Source of the DNA: Thiosulfatihalobacter marinus
Lineage (GTDB): Bacteria > Pseudomonadota > Alphaproteobacteria > Rhodobacterales > Rhodobacteraceae
Length of the DNA: 64,000 nucleotides
Assembly: GCF_016019955.1 (NCBI RefSeq)
Contig: NZ_JAECRZ010000001.1
Location: forward strand, 186,001 to 250,000
Reading direction: 5' to 3'
In this document: positions 26,686 through 36,342 of the stretch, piece after piece
Numbering within the stretch: the first letter of the stretch is position 1
How the letters are laid out: every line of letters starts with the position of its first letter
The notes under the pieces: model-generated
Database searches by the model: none
Told to the model about the DNA's origin: nothing
The model's input: the letters and a program-made list of their open reading frames with translations, nothing else
Position numbers and translations under genes: made by a program

Positions 26686-29106
26686 CTACATGGCGGACAG
26701 GCCGCTTTGGCGCATCAGCGCGTCGGTTTCTTCGGCAAGCAGCCGCTCTTCGGCGCTGCCGCTTTGCACCGAGACCTTGCCCATTTCCAGGAACAAAGGC
26801 GCGGAAAAGGGGGTGACATGCGGCGTGCGGACAAGATCGATGCGGGTGCCAACGCGGGAAAGCAGGTCTTGGATCCGGCCAAAATCCACCAGCCCGCGCA
26901 ACGCCTCTTGACGGGTGATCTGCATCAGCAGGTGGTCGGGATCGTATTTCCGAAGCGTGTCGTAGAGGATGTCCGAGGAAAACGTGGCCTGGCGCCCGGA
27001 TTTCCGCTTGCCGGGGCTGTTGCGTTCGATCAGCCCGGCAATGGTGGCGGCGCCGCGAAAGCTGCGTTTCATCAGCGCATTGCCCGCCAGCCAGCCATCA
27101 AGACCGTCGCGCATCCCGTTGAGATCAAACAGGGGTTTGGGATCGCTCACGGCATCCAGCCCCCAGATCAGGGTGGCATAGTCGGTGGAGACAAAGCCCA
27201 TGGGTGCGAGGCCGGTTTCCTCCATCCGCTTGGTCAGGATCAGCCCCAGTGTTTGTTGTGCATTGCGCCCGGCAAAACCGTAGATGCACAGGTTTTCGCG
27301 CCCGTCATGGGGGAAACTTTCGATCAGGAGCCGGTCCGGTTCCGGCAGGCGCGACATCTGGCGTTGCAGGCTTAGCCAGGCGAGGGTGTGGGCGGGCAGT
27401 TCGGGCCAGTCATTGCGTTGGAGATTGCGCAGGATACGCTGAGAGAGCTGGGTGGATGTGGCGAATTTCGTGCCGGAAAACACGGCGATACGCGGCTTTC
27501 TTGAAGCATTGCGCGAGACTTCGACAGTCAGTTCCCGCAAGCCTTCATACCGCACGATCCGGCCACCGATCAGGAATGTATCCCCGGCCGACAGCGTGGC
27601 GGCAAAGCTCTCTTCCACCTCGCCCAGCGGCTTGCCGCCGCGCGCGCGGCGCAGCCGTACCTTGAGCCGGTCGCTGTCCTGGATGGTGCCCGCGTTCATG
27701 CGGATCGAGGCGGCGGCGCGCGGATCGCGCAGGTGCCAGCGCCCGTCCGGGCGGCGTTGCAGGCGTTGCCAGCGGTCATAGGCGCGCAGGGCATAGCCGC
27801 CGGTGGCGCAGAAATCGAGGCAGGCCTCGAATTCGGCGCGCGACAGATCGGCAAAGGCGCCAACCGTGCGGACTTCGCGCAACAGATCGTCGGCATCGAA
27901 CGGCCCGGCGGCGGCGGTCAGCAGGATATGCTGGCACAGCACGTCGCGCGGGCCGGGGCCGCGGGGATCGCCGTCCAGATCATGGTCGCGCACCGCCTGG
28001 AGCGCGGCGACGCATTCCACGATTTCCCAGCGGTTGGCGGGCACCAGAAGCGCCTTGGAGGGAGCATTGTAGCGGTGATTGGCGCGCCCGATGCGTTGCA
28101 CCAGGCGTTTCACGTTCTTGGGGGCGCCGACCTGGATCACCAGATCGACATCGCCCCAGTCCAGCCCGAGATCCAGCGAGCCGGTGCAGACAATGGCGCG
28201 CAAGTCGCCGCGCACCATGGCGGATTCGACCCGGTGGCGCTGCTCGCGGTCCAGCGAGCCGTGGTGGATGCCGATCGGCAGGCTTTCGTCATTGGCCAGC
28301 CACAGGTTGCGAAAGAAGATCTCGGCCTGCGCGCGGGTGTTGTGAAAGATCAGCGTGGTCTTGTGTTGCTTGACCTGTTCCAGAACCGCAGGGATCGCAT
28401 AGGCCGCCCCACCCCCCGACCAGGGCGGGGGGGTATCCGTTTCCAGCATGGAAATATCGGGGTCCGGGCCGGGATCGGCGGTGATGATCTCGCAGGGGTC
28501 GGGATGGCGGGCCAGCAGGGCGGCGATGTCGTCGGGGCGGTCGATCGTGGCCGACAGGCCGACCCGGCGCAGATCCGGGCACAGGGTTTGCAGCCGGGCC
28601 AGCGCCAGGAACAGCTGATCGCCGCGTTTGCTTTCGGCAAGGGCGTGCACCTCGTCCACGATCACCCGTTTCAGCCCGGCAAAGATGCGGGGCGCGTCCG
28701 GGTAGGAGGTGAGCAGCGCAAGGCTTTCGGGGGTGGTGAGCAGGATGTGGGGCGGATCGGCGCGCTGGCGTTTCCTGACGGTGTTGGACGTGTCGCCGGT
28801 CCGGTCTTCGATGCGGATGGGCAGGCCGATTTCGTCCACCGGGGTGCGCAGGTTGCGCTTGATATCGGCGGCCAGCGCCTTGAGCGGGCTGACATAAAGC
28901 GTGTGCAGCCCGGCATGAGGCGCGCGGGCCAGATCGGCGAGCGTGGGCAGAAAACCGGCCATTGTCTTGCCGCCGCCGGTGGGGGCGATCAGCAGCACGC
29001 AGGGCGCATTGGCCCTGTCGAGCATGGCGCGCTGATGCGGGTGCGGCTGCCAGCCGCGCCGGGCGAACCAGGTTTCAAGCTCTGGTGGCAGGGCCGGTTG
29101 GGCCAA
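26686..29106 (-). CDS. Ligase-associated Lhr-like DEXH helicase
   Basis: An 806-residue superfamily 2 helicase. Motif I is APTGGGKTM (~residues 41-49), motif II DEVH, motif III SATID, then a second RecA domain with HHGSLDREQRHRVESA and QRIGRANHR, and a C-terminal Lhr-specific region (~570-800). This length matches the short Lhr-like class found next to pdeM, shorter than canonical Lhr (>1400). It probably moves 3'-5' on DNA during repair. It is 6 bases downstream of the ArsR-type gene, so it is likely co-transcribed with it. Confidence 0.9.
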   Translation of the reverse strand: MAQPALPPELETWFARRGWQPHPHQRAMLDRANAPCVLLIAPTGGGKTMAGFLPTLADLARAPHAGLHTLYVSPLKALAADIKRNLRTPVDEIGLPIRIEDRTGDTSNTVRKRQRADPPHILLTTPESLALLTSYPDAPRIFAGLKRVIVDEVHALAESKRGDQLFLALARLQTLCPDLRRVGLSATIDRPDDIAALLARHPDPCEIITADPGPDPDISMLETDTPPPWSGGGAAYAIPAVLEQVKQHKTTLIFHNTRAQAEIFFRNLWLANDESLPIGIHHGSLDREQRHRVESAMVRGDLRAIVCTGSLDLGLDWGDVDLVIQVGAPKNVKRLVQRIGRANHRYNAPSKALLVPANRWEIVECVAALQAVRDHDLDGDPRGPGPRDVLCQHILLTAAAGPFDADDLLREVRTVGAFADLSRAEFEACLDFCATGGYALRAYDRWQRLQRRPDGRWHLRDPRAAASIRMNAGTIQDSDRLKVRLRRARGGKPLGEVEESFAATLSAGDTFLIGGRIVRYEGLRELTVEVSRNASRKPRIAVFSGTKFATSTQLSQRILRNLQRNDWPELPAHTLAWLSLQRQMSRLPEPDRLLIESFPHDGRENLCIYGFAGRNAQQTLGLILTKRMEETGLAPMGFVSTDYATLIWGLDAVSDPKPLFDLNGMRDGLDGWLAGNALMKRSFRGAATIAGLIERNSPGKRKSGRQATFSSDILYDTLRKYDPDHLLMQITRQEALRGLVDFGRIQDLLSRVGTRIDLVRTPHVTPFSAPLFLEMGKVSVQSGSAEERLLAEETDALMRQSGLSAM

Positions 29107-29112
29107 TGGGGA

Positions 29113-29439
29113 TCAGTCCTGATCGGGGCCGCAGAACAGGCGATACAGCATGCCGATCACTTCGGCGGTGTTCTGGTCGGCCAGGCTGTAATAGATCGTC
29201 TTGCCGTCGCGCCGGGTGGAGACCAGCCCCTCTTCGCGCAGGCGGGCGAGCATCTGGCTGACGGCGGCCTGGCGGATTTCCAGCAGGTTTTCCAGTTCGC
29301 CCACGGATTTCTCGCCCGATCCCAGGTGGCACAGGATCATCAGGCGGCCTTCGTGGGCCAATGTCTTGAGATAGGCGGCGGCCGCGGCGGCGCTGTGGGC
29401 CATTTCCGAAGGGGGGGCAGGGGGCGATTGCATGTTCAT
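29113..29439 (-). CDS. ArsR/SmtB-family repressor, SqrR/BigR-type persulfide sensor
   Basis: A 108-residue winged-helix repressor. The DNA-recognition helix is in LLEIRQAAVSQMLARL and the wing in VSTRRDGKTIYYSL. Only two cysteines are present, Cys37 in LMILCHL and Cys103 in RLFCGPD. Their 66-residue spacing equals that of Cys41 and Cys107 of SqrR, which sense persulfide by forming a tetrasulfide bridge; no metal-binding CxC motif is present. The start is ATG 29439 with AAGGA upstream. The gene heads a run with the Lhr-like helicase. A yeeE-like sulfur transporter lies 27 kb away. Confidence 0.8.
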   Translation of the reverse strand: MNMQSPPAPPSEMAHSAAAAAAYLKTLAHEGRLMILCHLGSGEKSVGELENLLEIRQAAVSQMLARLREEGLVSTRRDGKTIYYSLADQNTAEVIGMLYRLFCGPDQD

Positions 29440-29594
29440 GTCGGCGCATCCTTGGAACTTTTGCTTGATATAGCATGGCTCTGGCCGCAATGCGAGATTG
29501 TGGCGCTATTGGGCCGCCGGGCGCGTGGCAAGCTGGGCGTGCCGCCAGGCCTGCGCGCAATACGCCCGGACGAAAACCCGGGTGTATCCGGGCG

Positions 29595-30827
29595 CTATTG
29601 GGTGACGGGTGGCGCGCCGCCCTGAAAATTGTTGCCAAGCCGGTAGTCGCAGGGGGCATCCTGCATTTCCAGGTGCAGCCCGTCACCGGTATAGGGGTGG
29701 GCGCGGGCCAGGTCTTCGTCCAGCTCGATGCCAAGGCCGGGGCCGGAGGGCAGGCGGATATAGCCGTCTTCGACGCGAAAGGCGTTCTTGATCAGGGCAT
29801 AGTGGAAATCGGTCTCGATGCTTTCCACCAGCAGGCAGTTGGGGATCGAGAATCCAAGCTGGAGATTGGCGGCCCATTCGACCGGTCCGGCATAGAGATG
29901 CGGCGCCATCTGGGCGTTGTGGGCCTCGGCGATGGCGGCGACTTTCTTCATTTCCCAGATTCCGCCGGCGCGCCCCAGGGCGGGTTGCAGGATGCTGGCG
30001 GCACCCTGGCGCAGCACTTCGGCAAACTCGGCCTTGGTGGTCAGCCGTTCGCCGGTGGCGACAGGGGTGGTGACGGCCTGTGCCACGCGGGCCATTTCGG
30101 CGATATTGTCGGGCGGGATCGGTTCTTCGAACCACAGCGGCGCATAGGGTTCGAGCGCGGTGCCAAGCCGGATCGCCCCGGCGGTGGAGAACTGGCCATG
30201 GGTGCCGAACAGCAGGTCGGCGCGGTCGCCCACGGCCTTGCGGATGGCGGCGCAGAAGGCGACGGATTTGGTGATGTCGTTCATGGCCGGCATGTGCCCG
30301 CCGCGCATTGTATAGGGGCCGGCGGGATCGAATTTCACCGCCGTATAGCCCTTGTCCACCATGGCGAGGGCAGATTCGGCAGCCATGTCGGGCGAGGACC
30401 AGAACCTGTTCAGATCGTGATGGGGCAGGGGGTAGAGGTAGGTATAGGCGCGCAGCCTGTCATTCATGCGCCCGCCGATCAGGGCGTGCACGGGGCGGTC
30501 GCGATCCTTGCCCAGGATGTCCCAGCAGGCGATTTCAAGCCCCGAGAAGGCGCCCATCACGGTCAGGTCGGGGCGTTGGGTGAAGCCCGAGGAATAGCAG
30601 CGGCGGAACAGGCGCTCGATATTTTCGGGGTTTTCGTCAAGGAAATACCGCGTGAACAGATCGGTGATGACATGGGTCATCGCGTCCGGTCCGATCGTCG
30701 AGGCATAACATTCGCCCCAGCCGGTGATCCCGGTATCGGTGGTGAGTTTCACCAGAATCCAGTAGCGTCCGCCCCAGCCGGGGGCCGGAGGGGCGGTGAC
30801 GATGATGTCGAGATCTTGCAGGCGCAT
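29595..30827 (-). CDS. Mandelate racemase/muconate lactonizing enzyme family protein (sugar acid dehydratase-like)
   Basis: A 410-residue member of the enolase superfamily. The capping domain is N-terminal (MRLQDLDIIVT, YWILVKLTTDTGITGWGE) and the barrel contains the Lys motif GYTAVKFDP, the metal ligands around LFGTHGQF, WFEEPIP and TGERL, and the His region APHLYAGPVEW. This resembles acid-sugar dehydratases (galactonate or related) more than racemases. GGGAG precedes ATG 30827. The gene stands alone; no sugar transporter adjoins. The specific substrate cannot be given. Confidence 0.85.
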   Translation of the reverse strand: MRLQDLDIIVTAPPAPGWGGRYWILVKLTTDTGITGWGECYASTIGPDAMTHVITDLFTRYFLDENPENIERLFRRCYSSGFTQRPDLTVMGAFSGLEIACWDILGKDRDRPVHALIGGRMNDRLRAYTYLYPLPHHDLNRFWSSPDMAAESALAMVDKGYTAVKFDPAGPYTMRGGHMPAMNDITKSVAFCAAIRKAVGDRADLLFGTHGQFSTAGAIRLGTALEPYAPLWFEEPIPPDNIAEMARVAQAVTTPVATGERLTTKAEFAEVLRQGAASILQPALGRAGGIWEMKKVAAIAEAHNAQMAPHLYAGPVEWAANLQLGFSIPNCLLVESIETDFHYALIKNAFRVEDGYIRLPSGPGLGIELDEDLARAHPYTGDGLHLEMQDAPCDYRLGNNFQGGAPPVTQ

Positions 30828-30989
30828 CCGGGTCTCCCTTTGGCCAGCAGGGTGGCGGTGCGGGCGAAGTGGCGCAAGCCAAAAAGCGACGGCGGCGCGT
30901 CGGAGCCGGGGGTGTAACGTCAAGTCAGCCGTGACAGCATGCACGGGACGCGGCAAGTTTGACGCCAGGGGAGAACGGGGAGACAAGAG

Positions 30990-32435
30990 ATGCTGAAATG
31001 GAGTTTGCGCGGGCTGGGGTTCGCGGTGTTGGTGCTGATCGCGGTGATCGCGGTGCGCACCGGGCAGTACCGCCCGGCACCCGTGGCCGAAAACGAGCCG
31101 TTTGCATTTGGCGCCGATCTGGACAAGGCGGTGCGGGATCTGAGCGCGGCCGTCACCTTTCGGACGGTCTCGACCGACATGACCCGCCCGGATTTCCGCG
31201 CCTTTCTGGGCTGGATGGAAACCACATGGCCGCAGGTGTTTGCCACGATGGAACGCGTGGTGCTGGACCCGGCGACGCCGCTTTACATATGGCAGGGCCG
31301 CGATGACACGCTGCCGCCGATCCTGTTGGCAGCGCATTACGACGTGGTGCCGGTGGCGCCTGTGGCGCTGGATCAATGGGCGTATCCGCCCTATGCGGGC
31401 GTGGTGGCGGATGGCTTTGTCTGGGGGCGTGGTACGCTGGACAACAAGGGCGCGCTGGTGGCGATCATGACGGCGGCCGAACAGCTGATCGGCGAGGGGT
31501 TCACGCCGCAACGCACGATTTACCTGAGCTTTGGGGGCGACGAGGAAACCGGCGGCACCGGGGCGCAGGCCGTGGCCGACTTTCTGACGGCAAGGAGCCA
31601 ACGGCTGGGCTGGGCGCTGGACGAGGGCTCTTTCGTGCTCGACAGGATCATCCCCGGGCTGGACGTGCCGGTGGCCAGCATCAACATCGCCGAAAAGGGC
31701 TATGTCACGATGACGCTGGTGGCGACGGGCGCGGGCGGGCACAGCTCGATGCCGCCGCGTGAAACGGCGGTGGGCAAGCTGGCCACGGCGGTGGCCAAGT
31801 TGCAGGCCACACCGGTGCCGGGCGGGCTGACCGGTGTTTCGGAAGAGTTCTTTGACGCGCTGGGGCGGTATTTCAGCATCGAGAAACGGGCGATTTTCGC
31901 CAATCGCTGGCTGTTTGAACCGCTGCTCGAAGGCATTCTTGCAGGCGCACCATCCACGGACGCGATGCTGCGCACGACCACGGCGCCGACCATGCTGTCA
32001 GGCTCGCCCAAGGAGAACGTTCTGGCGCAGCGGGCCACGGCAACGATCAATTTCCGCATTCATCCACGCGATTCCATTGACGATATCGTGGCCCATGTGC
32101 GCGACACGATCGACGACGACAGTATCGAAATCGAAATGAATCGCGATTTCGCCTCGCCAGCCTCGCCGGTGTCTGACAGCAGCGGGCCGGGGTACCTTGC
32201 CATCGAAGCCTCGATCCGCGCCACCTTTGGCCCGATCGCCTCTGTGCCGGGGCTGACCATTGCGGCCACGGACGCCCGACATTATGCCACGGCGGCGGAC
32301 GCGGCCTATCGCATCAATCCGTTTCGGATCACGGCGGATGACCTGACCCGCTTTCATGGGGTGAACGAACGGTTGTCGGTCGAGAATCTTGAAAAGGGGA
32401 TCACTTTCTACGGGTCGCTGATGTCGGGGTTGTGA
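30990..32435 (+). CDS. M20 family metallopeptidase, membrane-anchored (PM20D1-like)
   Basis: A 481-residue dizinc peptidase. After an N-terminal helix (~7-22, uncleaved anchor or signal), the M20 motifs appear: AAHYDVVPV, GRGTLDNKG, GGDEETGG (catalytic Glu pair), a dimerisation domain starting at AEKGYVTMTLVATGAGGHSS and a C-terminal His in RFHGVNERL. Similarity is to the carboxypeptidase PM20D1/CPS1 group that cleaves N-acyl amino acids. ATG 30990 has GGGGAGA upstream. Likely periplasmic. Confidence 0.88.
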   Translation: MLKWSLRGLGFAVLVLIAVIAVRTGQYRPAPVAENEPFAFGADLDKAVRDLSAAVTFRTVSTDMTRPDFRAFLGWMETTWPQVFATMERVVLDPATPLYIWQGRDDTLPPILLAAHYDVVPVAPVALDQWAYPPYAGVVADGFVWGRGTLDNKGALVAIMTAAEQLIGEGFTPQRTIYLSFGGDEETGGTGAQAVADFLTARSQRLGWALDEGSFVLDRIIPGLDVPVASINIAEKGYVTMTLVATGAGGHSSMPPRETAVGKLATAVAKLQATPVPGGLTGVSEEFFDALGRYFSIEKRAIFANRWLFEPLLEGILAGAPSTDAMLRTTTAPTMLSGSPKENVLAQRATATINFRIHPRDSIDDIVAHVRDTIDDDSIEIEMNRDFASPASPVSDSSGPGYLAIEASIRATFGPIASVPGLTIAATDARHYATAADAAYRINPFRITADDLTRFHGVNERLSVENLEKGITFYGSLMSGL

Positions 32436-32474
32436 GGGGCCAGGGCTGGATTCCCCAGCCCATGCCACCCTGTC

Positions 32475-33560
32475 CTAGCTGAACAGGATCACATTGCGCC
32501 TGGCCGATCCCGTCCTGGTATCGGCGATGGCCTCGTTGATCTGGTCCAGCGTCCAGCGCCCCGAGATCAGTTCGTCCAGTTTCAGGCGGCCCTGGTGATA
32601 AAGATCGACCATCCAGGGAATGTCGCGCTGGATCACCACATCGCCCATCTTGGAGCCGATCATGCCCTGACCGACAGCGGCCAGGATCACCGGTTCGTAG
32701 GTGGATGTTGCGCCCGAATGGGGCATCCCGACCATGATCACCCTGCCGCCCCGGCCCAGATAGCGCGGCGCGTCGTCATAGGCGGGAATGGCGCCGACCG
32801 TGACAATCACCGCATCCGCGCCGCGCCCCATGGCGCGCATGGCGGCGATCCACGGCTTGCGCCCGGTGGCCAGGATACCGTCGGTCGCGCCGAATTGTTT
32901 GGCGATGTCCAGCTTTTCCTGCGACATGTCCACGGCCACGATGCGCCGCGCCCCGGCGATGCGCGCGCCCTGAATGGCATTCAGCCCAACGCCGCCCGCA
33001 CCGATCACAACCACGTCCTGTCCGGCGCGCAGTTCAGCGGCATTGACCACCGCGCCAACCCCGGTGATGACCCCGCAGGCCACCAGCGCGGCGCAATCCA
33101 TGGGCATGTCATCGTTGATCTTCACCACCTGGCGGTGGCTGACCACCACCTTTTCGGCAAAGGCACCACAGGCCATGGCCTGATGCAACGGGCCACCCGC
33201 GGCGGTTCGCAGCGGATGGCTGTCGCCGTCCACCGGGGTCTCGCAGATCGTCGGCTTGCCGCCGGCGCAGGACGGGCAGGCACCGCAGGCGCGGATCAGG
33301 GTCACGATGACAGGATCGCCCGGCGCCAGCCCGCTCACGCCGGGGCCGATCGCGGTAATGTGCCCGGCGGCCTCGTGCCCATAGACGGCGGGCAGCGTGC
33401 CGCCCCAGCCGCCTTCGGCAAAGGAGATGTCGGAATGGCAGATGGCCACGGCCTTCAGCGTGACCTCGATTTCGCCCATCCCGGGCGCGGCCAGCTGGAT
33501 GTCCTCGATCACCAGCGGCTGGCCGAATTCATGGCACACGGCGGCCTTGATGGTTTGCAT
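32475..33560 (-). CDS. Zinc-dependent alcohol dehydrogenase
   Basis: A 361-residue medium-chain dehydrogenase. Catalytic zinc ligands are Cys in VAICHSD, His-Glu in GHEAAG and Cys in MACGAFAEKV/ACGVITG. The structural zinc site is the four-Cys lobe CGACPSCAGGKPTIC. The NAD-binding motif is VIGAGGVGLNAIQGA with an acidic residue in VAVDMS favouring NAD. Close in type to class III-like or benzyl/aryl alcohol dehydrogenases; substrate unknown. GGGAG is upstream of ATG 33560. Stands alone. Confidence 0.9.
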   Translation of the reverse strand: MQTIKAAVCHEFGQPLVIEDIQLAAPGMGEIEVTLKAVAICHSDISFAEGGWGGTLPAVYGHEAAGHITAIGPGVSGLAPGDPVIVTLIRACGACPSCAGGKPTICETPVDGDSHPLRTAAGGPLHQAMACGAFAEKVVVSHRQVVKINDDMPMDCAALVACGVITGVGAVVNAAELRAGQDVVVIGAGGVGLNAIQGARIAGARRIVAVDMSQEKLDIAKQFGATDGILATGRKPWIAAMRAMGRGADAVIVTVGAIPAYDDAPRYLGRGGRVIMVGMPHSGATSTYEPVILAAVGQGMIGSKMGDVVIQRDIPWMVDLYHQGRLKLDELISGRWTLDQINEAIADTRTGSARRNVILFS

Positions 33561-33647
33561 GGCGCTCTCCCTTGTTGTTCCGGATCAGAATTGAAGCTGA
33601 GGCAGGCAAAGGCGAGTCAAAAAACACGGCCCACCGATGATGTGACC

Positions 33648-34850
33648 CTACGTCGGTTTGCGTGACGGCAGAAAGACGATGATCGCCAGCCCCATCAGGG
33701 CCGCCGAAAGCAGGAAGGGCGCGCCGGGCAGATAGATCGGGGCATCCGCGCCCGAGAAGGTGGCGAAAACCTGTGTCATCACCAGCGGCGCCAGGATCGT
33801 GGCCAGCGAGGTAAGCGAAGACAACAGCCCCTGCAACTCGCCCTGGCTGTCATCGGGCACCCGGCGCGACAGGATGCCCTGCAACGCGGGCAGCCCGACC
33901 GCGCCAAAGGCAAAGACCGGCACCATCGCCAGCAACAGCGTGCCCGAGGCGACAAAGCCCAGGAACACAAACGAGGCCAGTTCGATGACAAGGCCGATAA
34001 TCACCGTGCGGCGGTTGCCGAATATGCGGATCGTGGGGGCGATCAGCGCGCCCTGCACAATGGCGAAACCCACCCCGTAAGCAGCAAGGGACAGGCCGAT
34101 CATTCCCGGCGACCAGCCAAAACGCTGGACAGTGAAATAGGGCCAGATCACCGGATATACGGCGGTGGCCACCTGGTACAGAAAGAACACGATCAACAAC
34201 TTGCCCACCGCCGGCAGCCGCCCCAGCGCGGCCAGCGATCCAAGCGGATTGGCGCGTTTCCAGGCAAAGGCGCGGCGGGTGGCGTCGGTCACGGTTTCCT
34301 TCAGCACCACCAAGCCCAACAGCGCGTTCATCCCCGCCAGCGCTGCCGCCGCCCAGAACGGCGCGCGGGTGCCGAACTCGGCCAGCACCCCGCCCAGGAC
34401 CGGGCCCAGCACAAATCCGATCCCGAACCCGGCGCCGATCACACCAAAGGCGCGGGCCTTTTCCTGCGGCGTGGAAATATCGGCCATATAGGCCAGCGCC
34501 GTGGCATAGGTGGCCGCCGTCACCCCGGCGATGATACGCCCCAGAACCAAGAGCCAGATCGTCTGCGCCAACGCCATCACCACATAATCGGCGGCCATCA
34601 CCGCCAGCGACACAAGCAGGACCGGGCGCCGCCCGAACCGGTCGGACAGGCTGCCAAGAAACGGGCCGCACAGGAACTGCATCACCGCGAACACCGTCGA
34701 CAGGATCCCACCCCAGATCGCGGCCTGGGCAAGGTCGCCACCGGTCACGTCGCGAATCAGATCGGGCATCACCGGCAGGATCAGACCGAAGCCCATGGCG
34801 TCGATCACTGCCGTTGCAAGGATCACGAGAACGGGCAGGCGGGTGAACAT
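33648..34850 (-). CDS. MFS transporter, TetA-like (TCR/Tet family)
   Basis: A 400-residue, 12-helix drug:H+ antiporter-type MFS. Motif A is present as GSLSDRFGRRPVLL after helix 2, and the helix 5 region GPVLGGVLAEFG resembles antiporter motif C. The start is ATG 34850 (MFTRLPVLV), preceded by GGAGG; the in-frame ATG at 34883 is not. TetA-like proteins of marine alphaproteobacteria rarely confer tetracycline resistance; the substrate is unknown. A GGAGTATTT element separates it from pcaB. Confidence 0.88.
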   Translation of the reverse strand: MFTRLPVLVILATAVIDAMGFGLILPVMPDLIRDVTGGDLAQAAIWGGILSTVFAVMQFLCGPFLGSLSDRFGRRPVLLVSLAVMAADYVVMALAQTIWLLVLGRIIAGVTAATYATALAYMADISTPQEKARAFGVIGAGFGIGFVLGPVLGGVLAEFGTRAPFWAAAALAGMNALLGLVVLKETVTDATRRAFAWKRANPLGSLAALGRLPAVGKLLIVFFLYQVATAVYPVIWPYFTVQRFGWSPGMIGLSLAAYGVGFAIVQGALIAPTIRIFGNRRTVIIGLVIELASFVFLGFVASGTLLLAMVPVFAFGAVGLPALQGILSRRVPDDSQGELQGLLSSLTSLATILAPLVMTQVFATFSGADAPIYLPGAPFLLSAALMGLAIIVFLPSRKPT

Positions 34851-34942
34851 GAAACCTCCGGGAGACCGCGCGAAATGAGCCACGAAACGGGGCGGGCGTC
34901 AACGCTCTTGCCACCACCTGACACGCGGAACTCACCCCCGGT

Positions 34943-35002
34943 CTTCATTTTGCCGGAAATACTCCGGGGGAGTCGCCGCAAGGCGACGGGGGCGGCGCCC
35001 CC
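34943..35002 (-). repeat. Composite GGAGTATTT intergenic element, inverted copy
   Basis: On the minus strand: GGGGGCGCCGCCCCC, then a hairpin GTCGCC-TTGC-GGCGAC, then CTCCCCCGGAGTATTTCC and GGCAAAATGAAG. Compared with the copy at 1349 the middle hairpin differs but keeps pairing (outer A-T becomes G-C, shorter stem). It starts seven bases past the pcaB stop, in sense orientation. Confidence 0.8.
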
Positions 35003-35009
35003 TCCTTGC

Positions 35010-36338
35010 CTAAAGCCCGGCCACCCGCGCCGCAAAACCGCGCGCCAGCGCCGGGGCCTGCCCCATCTGCGTGCCCGGATCAAACACCGATGACAGATCC
35101 AGGCCCGGATGGGCACGATGCGCCAGCAACGCCAGCGCCTGGCCGGTTGCGCGCGCCTCCCCGCACAGTGATTTCACCGCCGCCTGCGCCTCGGGGCGGG
35201 GCATCCGCGCGGCGAGGGCAAAACTCAGCGCCTCGGCATGGATCAGGCCCAGCGGGTCGGCGCCGGCCGCCATCATGGCCACCGGATCCGGCACCAGCCC
35301 GTCACAGGCCGTCCGTGCAATGGTCAGCGCCGAAGCCGCCCCCAGGCACAGCTGCGGCAGGGCCAGCCACTCGGCAAACCACGCCGCCCCGTCCCGCTGG
35401 TGGGCGTGCATGGCGCCGTCCTGAAGCGTGGCCATCAGCCCGCCCGACTGGCGCGCCAGCGCCACAAGCGCCGAAGCCGCCACCGGATTCCGCTTCTGCG
35501 GCATGGTCGAGGAGGCCCCGGCAGGGCCGATCGAGACCTCTGCGATCCCCGATTGCGCCAGCGCCACCAGGTCGGTTCCCAGCTTGCCCAGCGCGGCAGT
35601 CACCCGCGCCAGCCAGGCGGCGATGCGCAACACCGGGCCGCGATCCGTGTGCCAGCTGCGGCCCGGATCGGCCAGGGACAGCGCGCGGGCCAGCGCGGCG
35701 CGGGTTTCGCCCGCCTTCTCGCCCAGCGCGCCCGCCGTGCCCGCGGCGCCCGACAGCGACACCCAAAGCGCGCCATCGCGCAGCGCGGGCAACTCCTCAA
35801 GCAGGTCGGTCAGCGGGTTGCCCCATTCGGCGCATTGCGCACCAAAGCTGGTGAGCGTGGCGTGCTGCCCCCAGCTGCGCCCGGCCATCGGCGTGTCTGC
35901 GTGGGCCAGGGCCTGCGTGCCAAGCGTCGCCAGGATCGCGCGCAGATCGGTTTCGCACAGGGTCAGCAACTGGCGCAGCCGCAACATCAGGCCGGTGTCG
36001 ATAATATCCTGCGACGTGGCGCCCCAGTGGATATACTGGCTGTGCCCTGGGGCCTCCATCGCCTTGGCAAACGCGGCCACCAGCCCCGGCACGCTGACGC
36101 CGTTCTGCCCTGTCGCCCCGGCCAGCCCGGCCGGATCGATCTGCACCTCCATCGCACTGCGCTGTATGAAAAAGGCGCTGTCCTGCGGGATGATGCCCTG
36201 CTCGCCCTGCACCTTGGCGAGCATTCCCTCGACCAGCAGCATGGCGCGCAGTTCGGCGCTGTCGGTGAACAGGCGCCCGGCCTCGCCAGTGGGAAAGAGC
36301 CGCGCGAATATCGGGCTGTCGAAGACGGATCCGGCCAT
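35010..36338 (-). CDS. pcaB: 3-carboxy-cis,cis-muconate cycloisomerase
   Basis: PcaB lactonises 3-carboxymuconate in the protocatechuate branch of the beta-ketoadipate pathway. The 442-residue protein belongs to the fumarase/aspartase superfamily with the signature GASSTMPQKRNPV (~280-292), the catalytic loop, and HWGATSQDIIDTG (~105-117). Its length suits bacterial PcaB. It is the third gene of a leftward operon after pcaD and an alpha/beta hydrolase, with a 4-base gap. Confidence 0.9.
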   Translation of the reverse strand: MAGSVFDSPIFARLFPTGEAGRLFTDSAELRAMLLVEGMLAKVQGEQGIIPQDSAFFIQRSAMEVQIDPAGLAGATGQNGVSVPGLVAAFAKAMEAPGHSQYIHWGATSQDIIDTGLMLRLRQLLTLCETDLRAILATLGTQALAHADTPMAGRSWGQHATLTSFGAQCAEWGNPLTDLLEELPALRDGALWVSLSGAAGTAGALGEKAGETRAALARALSLADPGRSWHTDRGPVLRIAAWLARVTAALGKLGTDLVALAQSGIAEVSIGPAGASSTMPQKRNPVAASALVALARQSGGLMATLQDGAMHAHQRDGAAWFAEWLALPQLCLGAASALTIARTACDGLVPDPVAMMAAGADPLGLIHAEALSFALAARMPRPEAQAAVKSLCGEARATGQALALLAHRAHPGLDLSSVFDPGTQMGQAPALARGFAARVAGL

Positions 36339-36342
36339 TGTG

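Noticed and set aside
27733-29625. A 630-codon plus-strand frame opposite the Lhr-like helicase
   Set aside because: Gly-rich product without motifs, antisense to a helicase with all SF2 motifs.
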